Assembly: GCA_027488255.1 (NCBI GenBank)
Contig: JAIYBZ010000037.1
Location: forward strand, 186,001 to 250,000
DNA: 64,000 nucleotides
Direction of reading: 5' to 3'
From: Comamonadaceae bacterium
GTDB lineage: Bacteria; Pseudomonadota; Gammaproteobacteria; Burkholderiales; Burkholderiaceae_C
Shown: positions 25,477-34,212 of the stretch, piece by piece
Numbering within the stretch: position 1 is the stretch's first letter
How the letters are laid out: the number at the start of each line of letters is the position of its first letter
Program-made: the position numbers and the translations under genes
Notes under the pieces: model-generated
Databases searched by the model: none
What the model was told of the DNA's origin: nothing
The model's input: only the letters and a program-made list of their open reading frames with translations

Positions 25477-26481
25477 ATGAACAGCATTGACATCGATGTG
25501 ATCCGAACCGCCCTCGATTGGCAAAGTCGGGGACACCGCGTGGTGATGGGCACCGTGGTTCGCACTTGGGGCTCGGCGCCTCGTCCACCGGGTTCGCTCA
25601 TGATCATTCGGGGTGATGGCCAGGTTGCTGGCTCGGTCTCGGGCGGTTGCATTGAAGACGATTTGATTCGCCGCGTCGCCGCCGGCGAGCTGGCCATGCG
25701 TTTGCCCGAAACCACCACCTATGGCCAAACCGCCGAAGAGGTGCGCCGCTTTGGACTGCCTTGCGGCGGCTCGGTGCAAGTGGTGCTAGAGCCTCTGTCG
25801 CCGCAATCGCAGCTGCGTGAGTTGTTGGTTCACATCGAGCAACACCAGCGTGTTGAAAGGCGTCTGGACATGGCCACTGGCATGGTGCGCATGGCCACCG
25901 CGCAAGACGGCGACAAGCTGCAATTTGACGGAGACTGCCTGACCACGGTGCACGGCCCGCGCCTGCGCTTGTTGGTCATTGGCGGCGGTCAGTTGTCGCG
26001 TTACTTGGCGGCCATGGCCGTCATGTTGGACTACCAAGTCACAGTGTGCGAGCCGCGCGTGGAATACCACGAGGGCTGGGAAACCATGGCCGGCGTGACC
26101 TTGTCAACGCAAATGCCCGACGACTTGGTGCTGGCCATGCGCCTCGACCACAACAGCGCCGTGGTGGCGGTGACGCACGACCCCAAGTTGGACGATTTGG
26201 CCCTGATGGAGGCTCTGCGCACACCCGCCTTCTATGTGGGCGCATTGGGCTCGTTGCACAACAACCAGCAGCGCCGCAAGCGCTTGCTCGAGTTTGATGT
26301 CACAGAAGAAGAAGTGCGTCAGCTGCACGGCCCGGTGGGCTTGAATTTGGGCGCCTTGACGCCGCCTGAGATCGCCATGAGCATCGTGGCCGAAATGACC
26401 GCCATGCGGCGCGGCACCGATTTGAGCCAAGCCCTCAGCAATTGGTCAGGCTCGAAAACCGTGTGTGGTTTGTCGGTTTGA
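25477..26481 (+). CDS. coxI: XdhC-family cofactor maturation protein CoxI
   Basis: The 334-residue product has both XdhC regions. The N-terminal XdhC_CoxI domain holds VVRTWGSAPRPPGSLMII and GSVSGGCIEDDLI, with the conserved cysteine near 51. A C-terminal Rossmann domain holds LLVIGGGQLSRYLAAMA near 167 and YVGALGSLHNNQQRRKRLLE near 255. The family supplies sulfurated molybdenum cofactor to hydroxylases. The leader AATGGAGACCCTGC resembles those of coxM and rcoM. It is the last recognisable cox gene and precedes the iorAB-type genes by 173 bases. Confidence 0.92.
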   Translation: MNSIDIDVIRTALDWQSRGHRVVMGTVVRTWGSAPRPPGSLMIIRGDGQVAGSVSGGCIEDDLIRRVAAGELAMRLPETTTYGQTAEEVRRFGLPCGGSVQVVLEPLSPQSQLRELLVHIEQHQRVERRLDMATGMVRMATAQDGDKLQFDGDCLTTVHGPRLRLLVIGGGQLSRYLAAMAVMLDYQVTVCEPRVEYHEGWETMAGVTLSTQMPDDLVLAMRLDHNSAVVAVTHDPKLDDLALMEALRTPAFYVGALGSLHNNQQRRKRLLEFDVTEEEVRQLHGPVGLNLGALTPPEIAMSIVAEMTAMRRGTDLSQALSNWSGSKTVCGLSV

Positions 26482-26654
26482 TTCAGGGTTTGCCCGATGT
26501 TGAGCCTTGAGTGACAGTCCGATGGGGCGGGTCACTTTAATTTGCGGGGTTGAGATTTAAAGCACGGCGAAACCAGCCCGTAGCCGTTGTCTTGCGTGTG
26601 CAGTTTGGTGGGGCAAAGCCCTGTTCATCAGTCAGCGTTCAACAGGAGAAACGC

Positions 26655-27128
26655 ATGGTTCGATTCAAAGTGAATGGCGAGGCCGTCTCGGTCGATGCCA
26701 CGCCAGAGACCCCTTTGCTGTGGGTCATCCGCGAAAAGCTCAACCTCACCGGCACCAAGTTCGGTTGCGGCATTGCCCAGTGCGGCGCCTGCACGGTGCA
26801 CCTGAACGGCGAACCCGTGCGTTCTTGTGCGCTGCCCGTATCGGCTGTGGACGGCAAAAACATCACCACCGTCGAAGGCCTGATGAAGACCCCCACCGGT
26901 CAAGCCCTGCAAGCCGGGTGGGTCAAGGCCCAAGCCCCGCAGTGTGGCTATTGCCAGTCGGGTCAGCTCATGACGGCGGCCAAGGTGATCAGCGTGGTCA
27001 AGAAAAACCTGAGTCGCACCGAAATTTTGGAAGCCATGAGCGGCAACATTTGCCGCTGTGGCACTTACAACCAGATCGCCACCGCTGTCTCGCACGCCCA
27101 GAAAACCCTCAAAGGAGGCAAGGCATGA
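26655..27128 (+). CDS. Molybdenum hydroxylase small 2Fe-2S subunit (IorA-like)
   Basis: The 157-residue protein has the two-cluster ferredoxin fold of xanthine-oxidase-family small subunits. The first cluster uses Cys38, Cys43, Cys46 and Cys58; the second uses Cys97, Cys100, Cys133 and Cys135 (QCGYCQSGQ and NICRCGTYNQ). The QSGQLM version of the second motif is typical of isoquinoline 1-oxidoreductase and related aldehyde dehydrogenases, not of CoxS (TPGM). ATG 26655 follows CAGGAGAAACGC. The stop overlaps the start of the large subunit as ATGA. The true substrate is unknown. Confidence 0.9.
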   Translation: MVRFKVNGEAVSVDATPETPLLWVIREKLNLTGTKFGCGIAQCGACTVHLNGEPVRSCALPVSAVDGKNITTVEGLMKTPTGQALQAGWVKAQAPQCGYCQSGQLMTAAKVISVVKKNLSRTEILEAMSGNICRCGTYNQIATAVSHAQKTLKGGKA

Positions 27129-29302
27129 AAACGATGAACAACCCATTGACACCCAGCGTCTCTCGCCGCTCTTTCATCCTCGGCTCTGGCGGTTTGGCTT
27201 TGGGCCTGTCCTTTGGCCTGACGCAAACCGAATTGGCACTGGCCCAAACACCCGGCGCAGGCGGCTTTGGCCCCAACAGCTGGATCAACATTGGCTTGGA
27301 TGGCGTGGTGACGTTGATGTCGCCCGCCGCTGAAATGGGCCAAGGCACCATGACCGCCATGCCCCTGCTGCTGGCTGAAGAAATGGATCTGGACTGGAGC
27401 CAAGTGCGCGTGGTGCAGTCTCCCAGCGACCCCAAGCGCTTTGGCAATCCCCGCTTTGGTGGCGGCATGACCACAGGCGCATCCCGCACGGTGCAAGGCT
27501 ACTACGAACCACTGCGCCTGGCGGGTGCCCAAGCCCGCTTGGTGATGGTGAACGCCGCGGCGCAAGCCATGGGCGTGCCCGCTGCCGAGCTGCGCACCGA
27601 AGCCAGCCGCGTGATCCACAGCAGTGGACGTGCCATGACTTATGCAGACATTGCCAAGGTGGCAGCGGTTCCTGCCGAGTTGCCCAAAGTCGACAAGAGC
27701 ATGCTCAAGCCGATGGCGCAGTTCCGCTTGATCGGCAAAGACATTCCCCGAGTGGATGTGCCTGCCAAGTCGAGCGGACAGGCCAAGTACGGTATTGACC
27801 AGCGTTTGCCGGGCATGCTGTGGGCCTCGGTGTTGCGCGCACCGGTGCAAGGCGAAGTGCCTGAGAGCGTTGACGACACAGCCGCACGTGCAGTGGCGGG
27901 CGTGAAGAATGTGGTGCGTTTGCCTTATGGCGTGGCCGTGGTGGCCGATTCGTTTTACACCGCCAAAGTGGCGCGCGACAAACTCAAGGTGGTCTGGAGT
28001 CAAAAATCCAAAGCCCGGACGCAATACACCGATCAAATGCGCGTGGAATACACCAAGCGTGCAGAAGATTTGTACGACAAAGGGGTCGCCTTCATTGCCC
28101 ACGGTGACGCAGCCAAGCAGTTGGCGGGTGCGACGCGCACCTTCAGCGCCACCTACATCAGCGAAATGGTCAGCCACATTTGCCTCGAGCCCATGAACTG
28201 CACAGCGCGTGTGGATGGCGACAAGATCGAAGTTTGGGCACCTGCCCAGTCGGCCTCGTTTGTCACCGGCACCGTTGCCGGTGCGGCCGGCTTCAAGCCT
28301 GAAAACATCACCGTCAACATCACCTTGCTGGGCGGTGGTTTTGGTCGACGTGTGGAAGCCGACTACTCGGCAGATGCGGCTTTGGTGGCCAAGGCCATGC
28401 CCGGCACTCCGATTCAGGTGATCTGGACCCGTGAAGACGACATGGTCCACGACAAGTACCGCCCGATGACCGGACAGCATTTGGTGGCCGGTGTGGACGC
28501 CCAAGGCAAGATCGTCGGCCTGTTGCACCGCGTGGTGTCTGAGGGCATTTACGCCCGGGTGGTGCCGCCTGCTTTCAAAGCCTCGGGCGGCAAAGACGCG
28601 CCCGTCATGGAAGGCACCGAAATCACCTACGACATTCCCGACCACAGCGTGCAGTTCATGATCGAAGAGCGCGGCATTCAAGCCGGCTTTTGGCGTGCCG
28701 TGGGCCCTGGCTATACCAAGTTCGCGATCGAGACCCTGATCGACGAAGTCGCGCGTGGCGTGAAAGCAGACCCCCTGGACTACCGCATGGATCTGCTGAA
28801 GAAACACCCGCGCGGTCAAGCCGTGCTCAAAGCGGTGGCCGACATGTCGCAATGGGGCAAGGCCAAGTTGCCCAAAGGCCACGCGCTGGGTCTGGCGTTC
28901 TCAGATGCCTGGAACACCTACTGCGGCATGGTGGTGCAGGTGTCTATCGTCAATGGCCGTCCCAAGGTGCACAAGGTCTGGTCTGCGGTGGATTGCGGCC
29001 ACGCCTTGCAACCGCAAAATGTGCAGGTGCAAATTGAAGGCTCGGTGATCTATGGTTTGTCAGCGGCTTTGCACGAGCACATGGACTTCCGCGCGGGCGA
29101 GCCTCTGCAAACCAACCTGAACAAATACCAAGTGCTGCGTGCCCACGAAGCCCCCGAAGTGTTTGTCAAGGTGATGCCCACCGACAACCACCCCGGCGGC
29201 ATTGGTGAAGTGGGCCTGCCCCCCTTGGCACCCGCTATTGCCAACGCGATCGCGTCGATCAATGGCAAACGCTTGCGGGCCTTGCCGTTGCCAATGGTGT
29301 GA
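27125..29302 (+). CDS. Molybdenum hydroxylase large subunit with Tat signal (IorB-like)
   Basis: The 725-residue protein begins with a twin-arginine signal (SRRSFILGSGGLALGLSFG, Arg14-Arg15), so the folded enzyme with its cofactors is expected in the periplasm or at the membrane. The rest matches the isoquinoline 1-oxidoreductase/aldehyde dehydrogenase large-subunit class, which has a permuted domain order relative to CoxL. Cofactor segments include AEMGQGTMTAMPLL near 65, LLGGGFGRRVEADY near 405, and the active-site glutamate in GGIGEVGLPPL near 695. No FAD subunit and no cytochrome c gene is adjacent, so the electron acceptor is unknown. Aldehydes or N-heterocycles are the likely substrates. 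Confidence 0.88.
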   Translation: MKTMNNPLTPSVSRRSFILGSGGLALGLSFGLTQTELALAQTPGAGGFGPNSWINIGLDGVVTLMSPAAEMGQGTMTAMPLLLAEEMDLDWSQVRVVQSPSDPKRFGNPRFGGGMTTGASRTVQGYYEPLRLAGAQARLVMVNAAAQAMGVPAAELRTEASRVIHSSGRAMTYADIAKVAAVPAELPKVDKSMLKPMAQFRLIGKDIPRVDVPAKSSGQAKYGIDQRLPGMLWASVLRAPVQGEVPESVDDTAARAVAGVKNVVRLPYGVAVVADSFYTAKVARDKLKVVWSQKSKARTQYTDQMRVEYTKRAEDLYDKGVAFIAHGDAAKQLAGATRTFSATYISEMVSHICLEPMNCTARVDGDKIEVWAPAQSASFVTGTVAGAAGFKPENITVNITLLGGGFGRRVEADYSADAALVAKAMPGTPIQVIWTREDDMVHDKYRPMTGQHLVAGVDAQGKIVGLLHRVVSEGIYARVVPPAFKASGGKDAPVMEGTEITYDIPDHSVQFMIEERGIQAGFWRAVGPGYTKFAIETLIDEVARGVKADPLDYRMDLLKKHPRGQAVLKAVADMSQWGKAKLPKGHALGLAFSDAWNTYCGMVVQVSIVNGRPKVHKVWSAVDCGHALQPQNVQVQIEGSVIYGLSAALHEHMDFRAGEPLQTNLNKYQVLRAHEAPEVFVKVMPTDNHPGGIGEVGLPPLAPAIANAIASINGKRLRALPLPMV

Positions 29303-29314
29303 GCGCGCTCACGT

Positions 29315-29342
29315 CAAGGCCAAGGTGATTATCTTGGCCTTG
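29315..29342. terminator. Perfect hairpin between convergent iorB-like and hyi genes
   Basis: Arms CAAGGCCAAG (29315-29324) and CTTGGCCTTG (29333-29342) pair perfectly around an eight-base loop. No T run follows on either strand, so it may be a Rho-blocking or 3'-end stabilising structure rather than a classic terminator. Confidence 0.5.
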
Positions 29343-29403
29343 GCGTCTGGTGTCTGGGTTCATGCGTCAGGCGGGCTACAGCCTTGGCCCCAGTCAACCT
29401 GAT

Positions 29404-30237
29404 TCACTGATAAGGACGTATCCAGTCCAGGCCCCGTGATGTGCCGCCTGCGGAGGCATCGGCCGGGTTGTACTCGCAGCCGATCCAGCCATGCCAGCCA
29501 CATTCGGCCGAGACCTTGTCGATGGTCTTAAAAATGTGTGCCCAGTTCACTTCGCCCGTGCCAGGTTCGTGGCGGTGTGGCACTTCGGCGATTTGGAAAT
29601 GCCCCACCCGGCCTGTCGGCAAGTACTGTGCAATTTTGCTGCTCAAGTCGCCTTCCACAATTTGGCAGTGGAACAAATCCATTTGTACTTTCACATGCGC
29701 AGCACCCACGACCTGCACGATGCGGTGGGCATGGTCTTGTCGGTTCACGTGAAAGCCGGGCACGCTGCGGGGGTTGATGGGCTCGATCAACACCTCGCGC
29801 CCGGCCTTGGCCGCTTCGCCAGCGGCCCATTTCAAGTTGGCCACCAAAGTGGCGTCGGCGACTTCGGCGCTGGCACCTTCGGCCCGCAGACCCACCATGG
29901 CGTGAATGCGTGGGCAGTCCAGCACTTCGGCATAGGCTAAGGCCTGCGCAAAGCCGGTGCGGAACTCGGCTTCACGTCCGGGCACACTCGCGGTGCCCCG
30001 GCTGCCGCTCTCCCAGGCCTGCGCAAAGCCGGCGGTGTCGGTGCCCCCCGAGGGGGTGTTGAACAACACCTGCTGCAAACCATGGGTGCGCAAACGGGCG
30101 GCCAATTCTGCAGCGGGATAAGCATAAGGAAACAAATACTCCACGGCCTTGAAGCCGTCTTTGGCCGCCGCTTCAAAGCGGTCCAAAAACGGCAAGTCGG
30201 GGTACATCATGCTGAGGTTGGCGGCAAAACGAGGCAT
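29404..30237 (-). CDS. otnI: 2-oxo-tetronate isomerase / hydroxypyruvate isomerase family
   Basis: The 277-residue protein is an AP-endonuclease-2-type TIM barrel of the Hyi/OtnI family: MPRFAANLSMMYPDLPFLDRF at the start, VLIEPINPRSVPGFHVN in the middle (metal-binding Glu), and GHFQIAEVPHRHEPGTGEVNW and GCEYNP near the end. In tetronate catabolism OtnI converts 2-oxo-tetronate to 3-oxo-tetronate. Placement beside otnK, otnC and ltnD supports that over a role in glyoxylate metabolism. It is the last gene of the operon, 35 bases after otnC. The start at 30237 was preferred to 30279 because MPRFAANL is conserved. Confidence 0.85.
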   Translation of the reverse strand: MPRFAANLSMMYPDLPFLDRFEAAAKDGFKAVEYLFPYAYPAAELAARLRTHGLQQVLFNTPSGGTDTAGFAQAWESGSRGTASVPGREAEFRTGFAQALAYAEVLDCPRIHAMVGLRAEGASAEVADATLVANLKWAAGEAAKAGREVLIEPINPRSVPGFHVNRQDHAHRIVQVVGAAHVKVQMDLFHCQIVEGDLSSKIAQYLPTGRVGHFQIAEVPHRHEPGTGEVNWAHIFKTIDKVSAECGWHGWIGCEYNPADASAGGTSRGLDWIRPYQ

Positions 30238-30272
30238 CGGTTTTCTTTCTAGAAACGAGGGGCAAACGGCCT

Positions 30273-30938
30273 TTACCAACGCGCGCCAAAGGTCTGCCGC
30301 AGTTCATCCAAATCACTCGCCTTCAGCGGCGCAGCGCCGGGCTGCAGCAGCATCAGCCGAGCGGTTTCTTCTAACTCTTCCAGCGTGGCCATGGCCGCTT
30401 GCGGGCTGTCGTGCCAGACATTGGGGCCCAAGCGCGGCAGCATCACGGCGCGGATCGGGGTGCCTTGCGCGGCGTGTTGTCGAATCAGCGCGGCCACCTC
30501 TTTGGCGGCATCAGGGCTGCCGGGGCGGTGGTAGCGGAGCAGCGGCACATGGCCCACTTTCATGACAAAGTAAGGCGTGATGGGCGGCAGCAATTCGGGG
30601 CCATGCGCTTGCAAGCTGAGCGCCACGCAATGCGTGCTGTGGGTGTGGATCACGCAGCGGGTGTCGGTGTCGTGCTCGCAGGCGGCTGAATAAATTTGCC
30701 GATGCAAAGCCAAGGTTTTGCTGGCTTTGTCGCCACTGATCTGTTGGCCCTGCAAGTCCAGTTTAGCCAGACTTTCGGCTTGCAAAAAGCCCAGGCAGGC
30801 ATCGGTGGGCGTGATCAAAAAACCATCGTCCAGCCGCACGCTGATGTTGCCCGCTGTGGCGTGCACATAGCCGCGCTCAAACAGGCTGCGGCCGACACGG
30901 CAAATTTCTTCACGGGCTTGGTGTTCGGTCAGGTTCAT
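30273..30938 (-). CDS. otnC: 3-oxo-tetronate 4-phosphate decarboxylase (class II aldolase family)
   Basis: The 221-residue protein has the class II aldolase/adducin fold, with NISVRLDDGFLITP near residue 30 and a zinc site formed by IHTHSTHC near 95 together with a later metal-binding histidine. OtnC releases CO2 from 3-oxo-tetronate 4-phosphate to give dihydroxyacetone phosphate. The last four bases of otnK overlap its start, and hyi/otnI follows, which defines the pathway. An L-fuculose-phosphate-aldolase role is less likely because of this context. Confidence 0.88.
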   Translation of the reverse strand: MNLTEHQAREEICRVGRSLFERGYVHATAGNISVRLDDGFLITPTDACLGFLQAESLAKLDLQGQQISGDKASKTLALHRQIYSAACEHDTDTRCVIHTHSTHCVALSLQAHGPELLPPITPYFVMKVGHVPLLRYHRPGSPDAAKEVAALIRQHAAQGTPIRAVMLPRLGPNVWHDSPQAAMATLEELEETARLMLLQPGAAPLKASDLDELRQTFGARW

Positions 30939-32203
30939 GCCATCACTTTAAAGGCTTTGGTGAAAAAATCTTCGCTGCCAAAGTTGCCCGATTTCAGCGC
31001 AATGTGCACGCCACCCGATGCGGTGGGGGCGTAACACCAAGGCACGCCAGGATCGATCTGGGGGCCAATTTGCAATTGCAGCAGCGACAGCGCTTGCACG
31101 CACGCGCCCGAGGTCTCGCCGCCGGCCACCACCAACTGTTGCACCCCTAAAGCAACCAAGCCACGCGCCACTTCGGCCAGGGCGTGTTCAACCAACGCAC
31201 CGGCTTGCGCCACGCCCAGTTGGTCTTGCACTTGCTTGACCGATGCAGGCTCGGCCGTGGAATACACCAGCACCGGACCCTCTTTCAGGTGCGGTGCAGC
31301 CCAGGCCAACACCTGCTGCACCACCGAGGCTGTTTGCCCCTGCATCAGGCTCGTGGGATCGATCGAGCGGGCGGGCCGACCGCTGGCAATGAAGTGCGCC
31401 ACTTGGGCATTGGTGGCCACCGAGCAACTGCCCGAGACCACCGCTTGCAAGCCCTTGGCGGGGGGCAATTGGCTGGCTTGCGCTGAGGGCGACAAGCCAA
31501 AATTGGCCGGCAGCCCAATCGCCACGCCCGAACCGGCGGTGACCAAGGGCAGGTCTTGCAAAGCGGGTCCGAGCCGGTGCAGGTCGGCGTTGCTGGTGGC
31601 ATCCACCACCGCCACCCCCACGCCCTCGGCGCGCAGTGCTTGGATGCGTGCTTCAATCGCCGGTGGCCCTTGGCTCACGGTGGTGTGGTCGATCAAACCG
31701 ACCTTGCGCCGTGTCTGGGCTTGCATCACGCGCACCAAGTTCGAATCGGTCATGGGCGTGAGCGGGTGGTTTTGCATGCCGCTTTCGTGCAACAGCACGG
31801 GGCCTGCAAAAAGATAGCCCTTGAAAACGGTGCGACCGTTGTCAGGAAAAGCCGGCGTGGCGATGGTGAAGTCGGTGCCCAAGGCGTCCATCAGCGCTTC
31901 GGTCACCGGGCCGATATTGCCTTCGGGTGTGCTGTCAAAGGTTGAGCAATATTTGAAATAAATTTGTGTGGCCCCTTGCGCTTGCAGCCACTGGAGGGCG
32001 TTGAGCGATTGCTCAATCGCTTCCGCGGGCGCGATGGTGCGCGACTTCAGCGCCACCACCACGGCATCGACCTCGGCGGCCAAGGGCGCATCGGGGACCC
32101 CAATGGTTTGCACCACCCGCATGCCCGCGCGCACCAAGTTGTTGGCCAGGTCGGTGGCGCCTGTGAAGTCGTCGGCAATGCAACCGAGTTTCAAAGCGCT
32201 CAT
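30935..32203 (-). CDS. otnK: 3-oxo-tetronate kinase OtnK (DUF1537 family)
   Basis: The 422-residue protein is a four-carbon acid sugar kinase. It begins LGCIADDFTGATDLANNLV, the family N-terminal signature. A substrate segment NHPLTPMTDSNLVRVM lies near 145, and the C-terminal nucleotide-binding domain contains VVSGSCSVATNAQ near 255 and VAGGETSGACVQAL near 375. It phosphorylates 3-oxo-tetronate before decarboxylation by OtnC. It overlaps both neighbours by four bases, so it is translationally coupled to ltnD upstream and otnC downstream. Confidence 0.92.
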   Translation of the reverse strand: MSALKLGCIADDFTGATDLANNLVRAGMRVVQTIGVPDAPLAAEVDAVVVALKSRTIAPAEAIEQSLNALQWLQAQGATQIYFKYCSTFDSTPEGNIGPVTEALMDALGTDFTIATPAFPDNGRTVFKGYLFAGPVLLHESGMQNHPLTPMTDSNLVRVMQAQTRRKVGLIDHTTVSQGPPAIEARIQALRAEGVGVAVVDATSNADLHRLGPALQDLPLVTAGSGVAIGLPANFGLSPSAQASQLPPAKGLQAVVSGSCSVATNAQVAHFIASGRPARSIDPTSLMQGQTASVVQQVLAWAAPHLKEGPVLVYSTAEPASVKQVQDQLGVAQAGALVEHALAEVARGLVALGVQQLVVAGGETSGACVQALSLLQLQIGPQIDPGVPWCYAPTASGGVHIALKSGNFGSEDFFTKAFKVMA

Positions 32204-33099
32204 GCATTCCCCTTGGGCAGTTCAATGCCCGGAAAGATTTTGATGACCGCGCTGTCGTCTTCTTTGGCAAAGCCGGCGGTGCTGGCTTGCATGAACATTT
32301 GGTGGGCCGTGCTCGACAGTGGCAGCGGAAACTTGCTGGCGCGGGCCATGTCCAACACGATGCCCAAATCTTTCACAAAAATATCCACCGCCGACAAGGG
32401 CGTGTAGTCGGCCGCCAGCACATGGGCCATGCGGTTTTCAAACATCCAGCTGTTGCCCGCGCTGTGTGTGATGACTTCGTACAAGGCCGCAGGGTCCACG
32501 CCCTCACGCAGGCCCAGCGCCATGGCCTCGGCCGCAGCGGCGATGTGCACGCCCGCCAGCAACTGGTTGATGATTTTCACTTTGCTGCCCGCTCCAGCGC
32601 TGTCGCCCAGCTTGTAGACCTTGGCGGCCATGGCGTTCAAAAAAGACTCGGCCAAGGCATAAGCCTCGGGCTTGCCGGCGGTCATCATGGTCATCTGGCC
32701 GCTGGCCGCTTTGGCGGCGCCGCCCGAAATCGGCGCATCGATGTAGCGCAAACCCATCGACTCTAGGCGCGACTCCAGCGCCACCGACCAATTGGGATCA
32801 ACGGTGGAGCACATCACAAACACACTGCCCGGCTTCATGCTGGCGGCGCAACCCGGCGTCTGGCCATCGCCAAACAAAACGCTCTCGGTTTGCGCGGCGT
32901 TCACCACCACCGAGATCACCACATCACAGGCCGCACCCAGCGAGGCCAGCGTGTCGTGCGCCACGCCACCGTCTTTGGCAAAGGCGGCGGCCACATCGCG
33001 GCGCACATCAAACACCTGCACCTTGTGCCCGGCGCGGCGCAACGACTGCGCCATGCCCGAGCCCATCGCGCCCAAGCCAATCAATCCCACTGTGCTCAT
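32200..33099 (-). CDS. ltnD: L-threonate dehydrogenase (3-hydroxyisobutyrate dehydrogenase family)
   Basis: The 299-residue protein is an NAD-binding beta-hydroxyacid dehydrogenase. The dinucleotide motif is VGLIGLGAMGSGMA at residues 4-17, the substrate loop is DAPISGGAAKAASGQMT near 120, and the catalytic lysine lies in GAGSKVKIINQLL near 172. HIBADH-type dehydrogenases with OtnK, OtnC and OtnI oxidise L-threonate (LtnD), whereas D-erythronate routes use the unrelated DenD. This supports L-threonate as substrate. The start at 33099 (MSTVGLIG) follows a GGAGAACAAAAC leader; the longer frame from 33150 was rejected. Confidence 0.86.
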   Translation of the reverse strand: MSTVGLIGLGAMGSGMAQSLRRAGHKVQVFDVRRDVAAAFAKDGGVAHDTLASLGAACDVVISVVVNAAQTESVLFGDGQTPGCAASMKPGSVFVMCSTVDPNWSVALESRLESMGLRYIDAPISGGAAKAASGQMTMMTAGKPEAYALAESFLNAMAAKVYKLGDSAGAGSKVKIINQLLAGVHIAAAAEAMALGLREGVDPAALYEVITHSAGNSWMFENRMAHVLAADYTPLSAVDIFVKDLGIVLDMARASKFPLPLSSTAHQMFMQASTAGFAKEDDSAVIKIFPGIELPKGNA

Positions 33100-33153
33100 G
33101 TTTTGTTCTCCATCAATCGCGCATGCCAAGCAGGGCTGCGCATGTGGCAAATC

Positions 33154-34128
33154 TCATTCCAAAGTGATCTTGGCGTAGGCCGCGACACGCTTCCATTGCG
33201 CGGTGTCGGCTTGCATAAAAGTGGCCATGCCTTGGGCATTCACCCAGGTTGGTTCGGCGCCCGCTTTTTGCATGGCCGACTTCACCTCGGCTTGGTTGGC
33301 CACACGCTCCAAGGCCTGCTCTAGCTTTTGTTGAATGGGCGCGGGCAAGCCGGCGGGGGCCGCCAAGCCAAACCAAGCAAACACCTGATAGCCCTTGACG
33401 CCGGCTTCTTCCATGGTGGGCACGTTGGGCAAAACGCTGCTGCGCTGCGGTGTGGTGACCGCCAGCGCCTTGAGCTTGCCGCTGTTGATCAAGCCCAAAG
33501 CCGACGGCAAGTTGTCAAACATCAGGTTGACTTCATCGGCCATCACGGCGGTCAGCCCCGCCGCCGCACCGCGGTAAGGAATGTGGGTGACAAACAAGCC
33601 GGACTGGCTTTTGTACAGCTCGGCACTCAGGTGCAAGGACGTGCCCTGCCCGTTGGAGGCGTAATTGAGTTGGCCGGGTTTGGCCTTGATGCGCGCTGTC
33701 AAATCGGCCACAGACTGGATGCCCGAACTCGGGTTCACCACCAGCACATTGGGCACCCGACCGAGCAGGCCCACGGGGGCGATTTGCTCGGGTTTGTAGG
33801 GCAACTTGGCATACAGCGCAGGACTGATCGTGAGGGGCGGCGAAGCCATCAACAGGGTGTAACCATCGGCGGCAGCGCGCGCGGCTTCAGCGGCCCCCAA
33901 GTTGCCGCCTGCCCCGGGTTTGTTGTCAATAACGATCGACTGGCCCAGCTCTTGCGCCAGTTTGGGGGCAACCAAGCGGGCCATGTTGTCGACCAGACCA
34001 CCGGGCGGAAAAGGCACCACCAGTTTGATTGGGCGTGCCGGCCAAGTTTGCGCCGCAACGGGCGTTGTCAAGACGGGCGTGGCCGCCACCACAAGGGTGG
34101 CCAAGGTGATCCAGTGTCTGCGCTGCAT
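33154..34128 (-). CDS. Bug-family (TctC) periplasmic solute-binding protein
   Basis: The 324-residue protein has a signal peptide (MQRRHWITLATLVVAATPVLTTPVAAQ) and the tripartite-tricarboxylate-type receptor fold: WPARPIKLVVPFPPGGLVDNMAR, the ligand-site IDNKPGAGGNLGAAEAARA, and VTHIPYRGAAAGLTAVMA. Bug proteins bind carboxylates in Burkholderiales and most occur without their own TctAB membrane partners, as here. As first gene of the ltnD-otnK-otnC-otnI unit it probably captures threonate or a related sugar acid. A possible GntR operator lies 25 bases upstream of the start (34153-34163). Confidence 0.9.
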   Translation of the reverse strand: MQRRHWITLATLVVAATPVLTTPVAAQTWPARPIKLVVPFPPGGLVDNMARLVAPKLAQELGQSIVIDNKPGAGGNLGAAEAARAAADGYTLLMASPPLTISPALYAKLPYKPEQIAPVGLLGRVPNVLVVNPSSGIQSVADLTARIKAKPGQLNYASNGQGTSLHLSAELYKSQSGLFVTHIPYRGAAAGLTAVMADEVNLMFDNLPSALGLINSGKLKALAVTTPQRSSVLPNVPTMEEAGVKGYQVFAWFGLAAPAGLPAPIQQKLEQALERVANQAEVKSAMQKAGAEPTWVNAQGMATFMQADTAQWKRVAAYAKITLE

Positions 34129-34152
34129 GGGGGCTCCTGATGATTGATCAGG

Positions 34153-34163
34153 TCATCATACAA
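34153..34163. promoter_or_regulatory. Near-match FadR-type GntR operator upstream of threonate operon
   Basis: TCATCATACAA (reverse complement TTGTATGATGA) matches the FadR-subfamily consensus TNGTNNNACNA at all but one fixed position. It resembles the perfect copy in front of the GntR gene at 38159. Position just upstream of the operon's first gene suits an operator. Confidence 0.35.
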
Positions 34164-34212
34164 ATTTTGACCGACCTTCACATCAGGGTGAACACGGGGC
34201 ACCAGCCCTCGC

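Noticed and set aside
27065-28882. 605-codon frame antisense to the IorB-like subunit
   Set aside because: Shadow frame; the plus-strand gene has a Tat signal and cofactor motifs.
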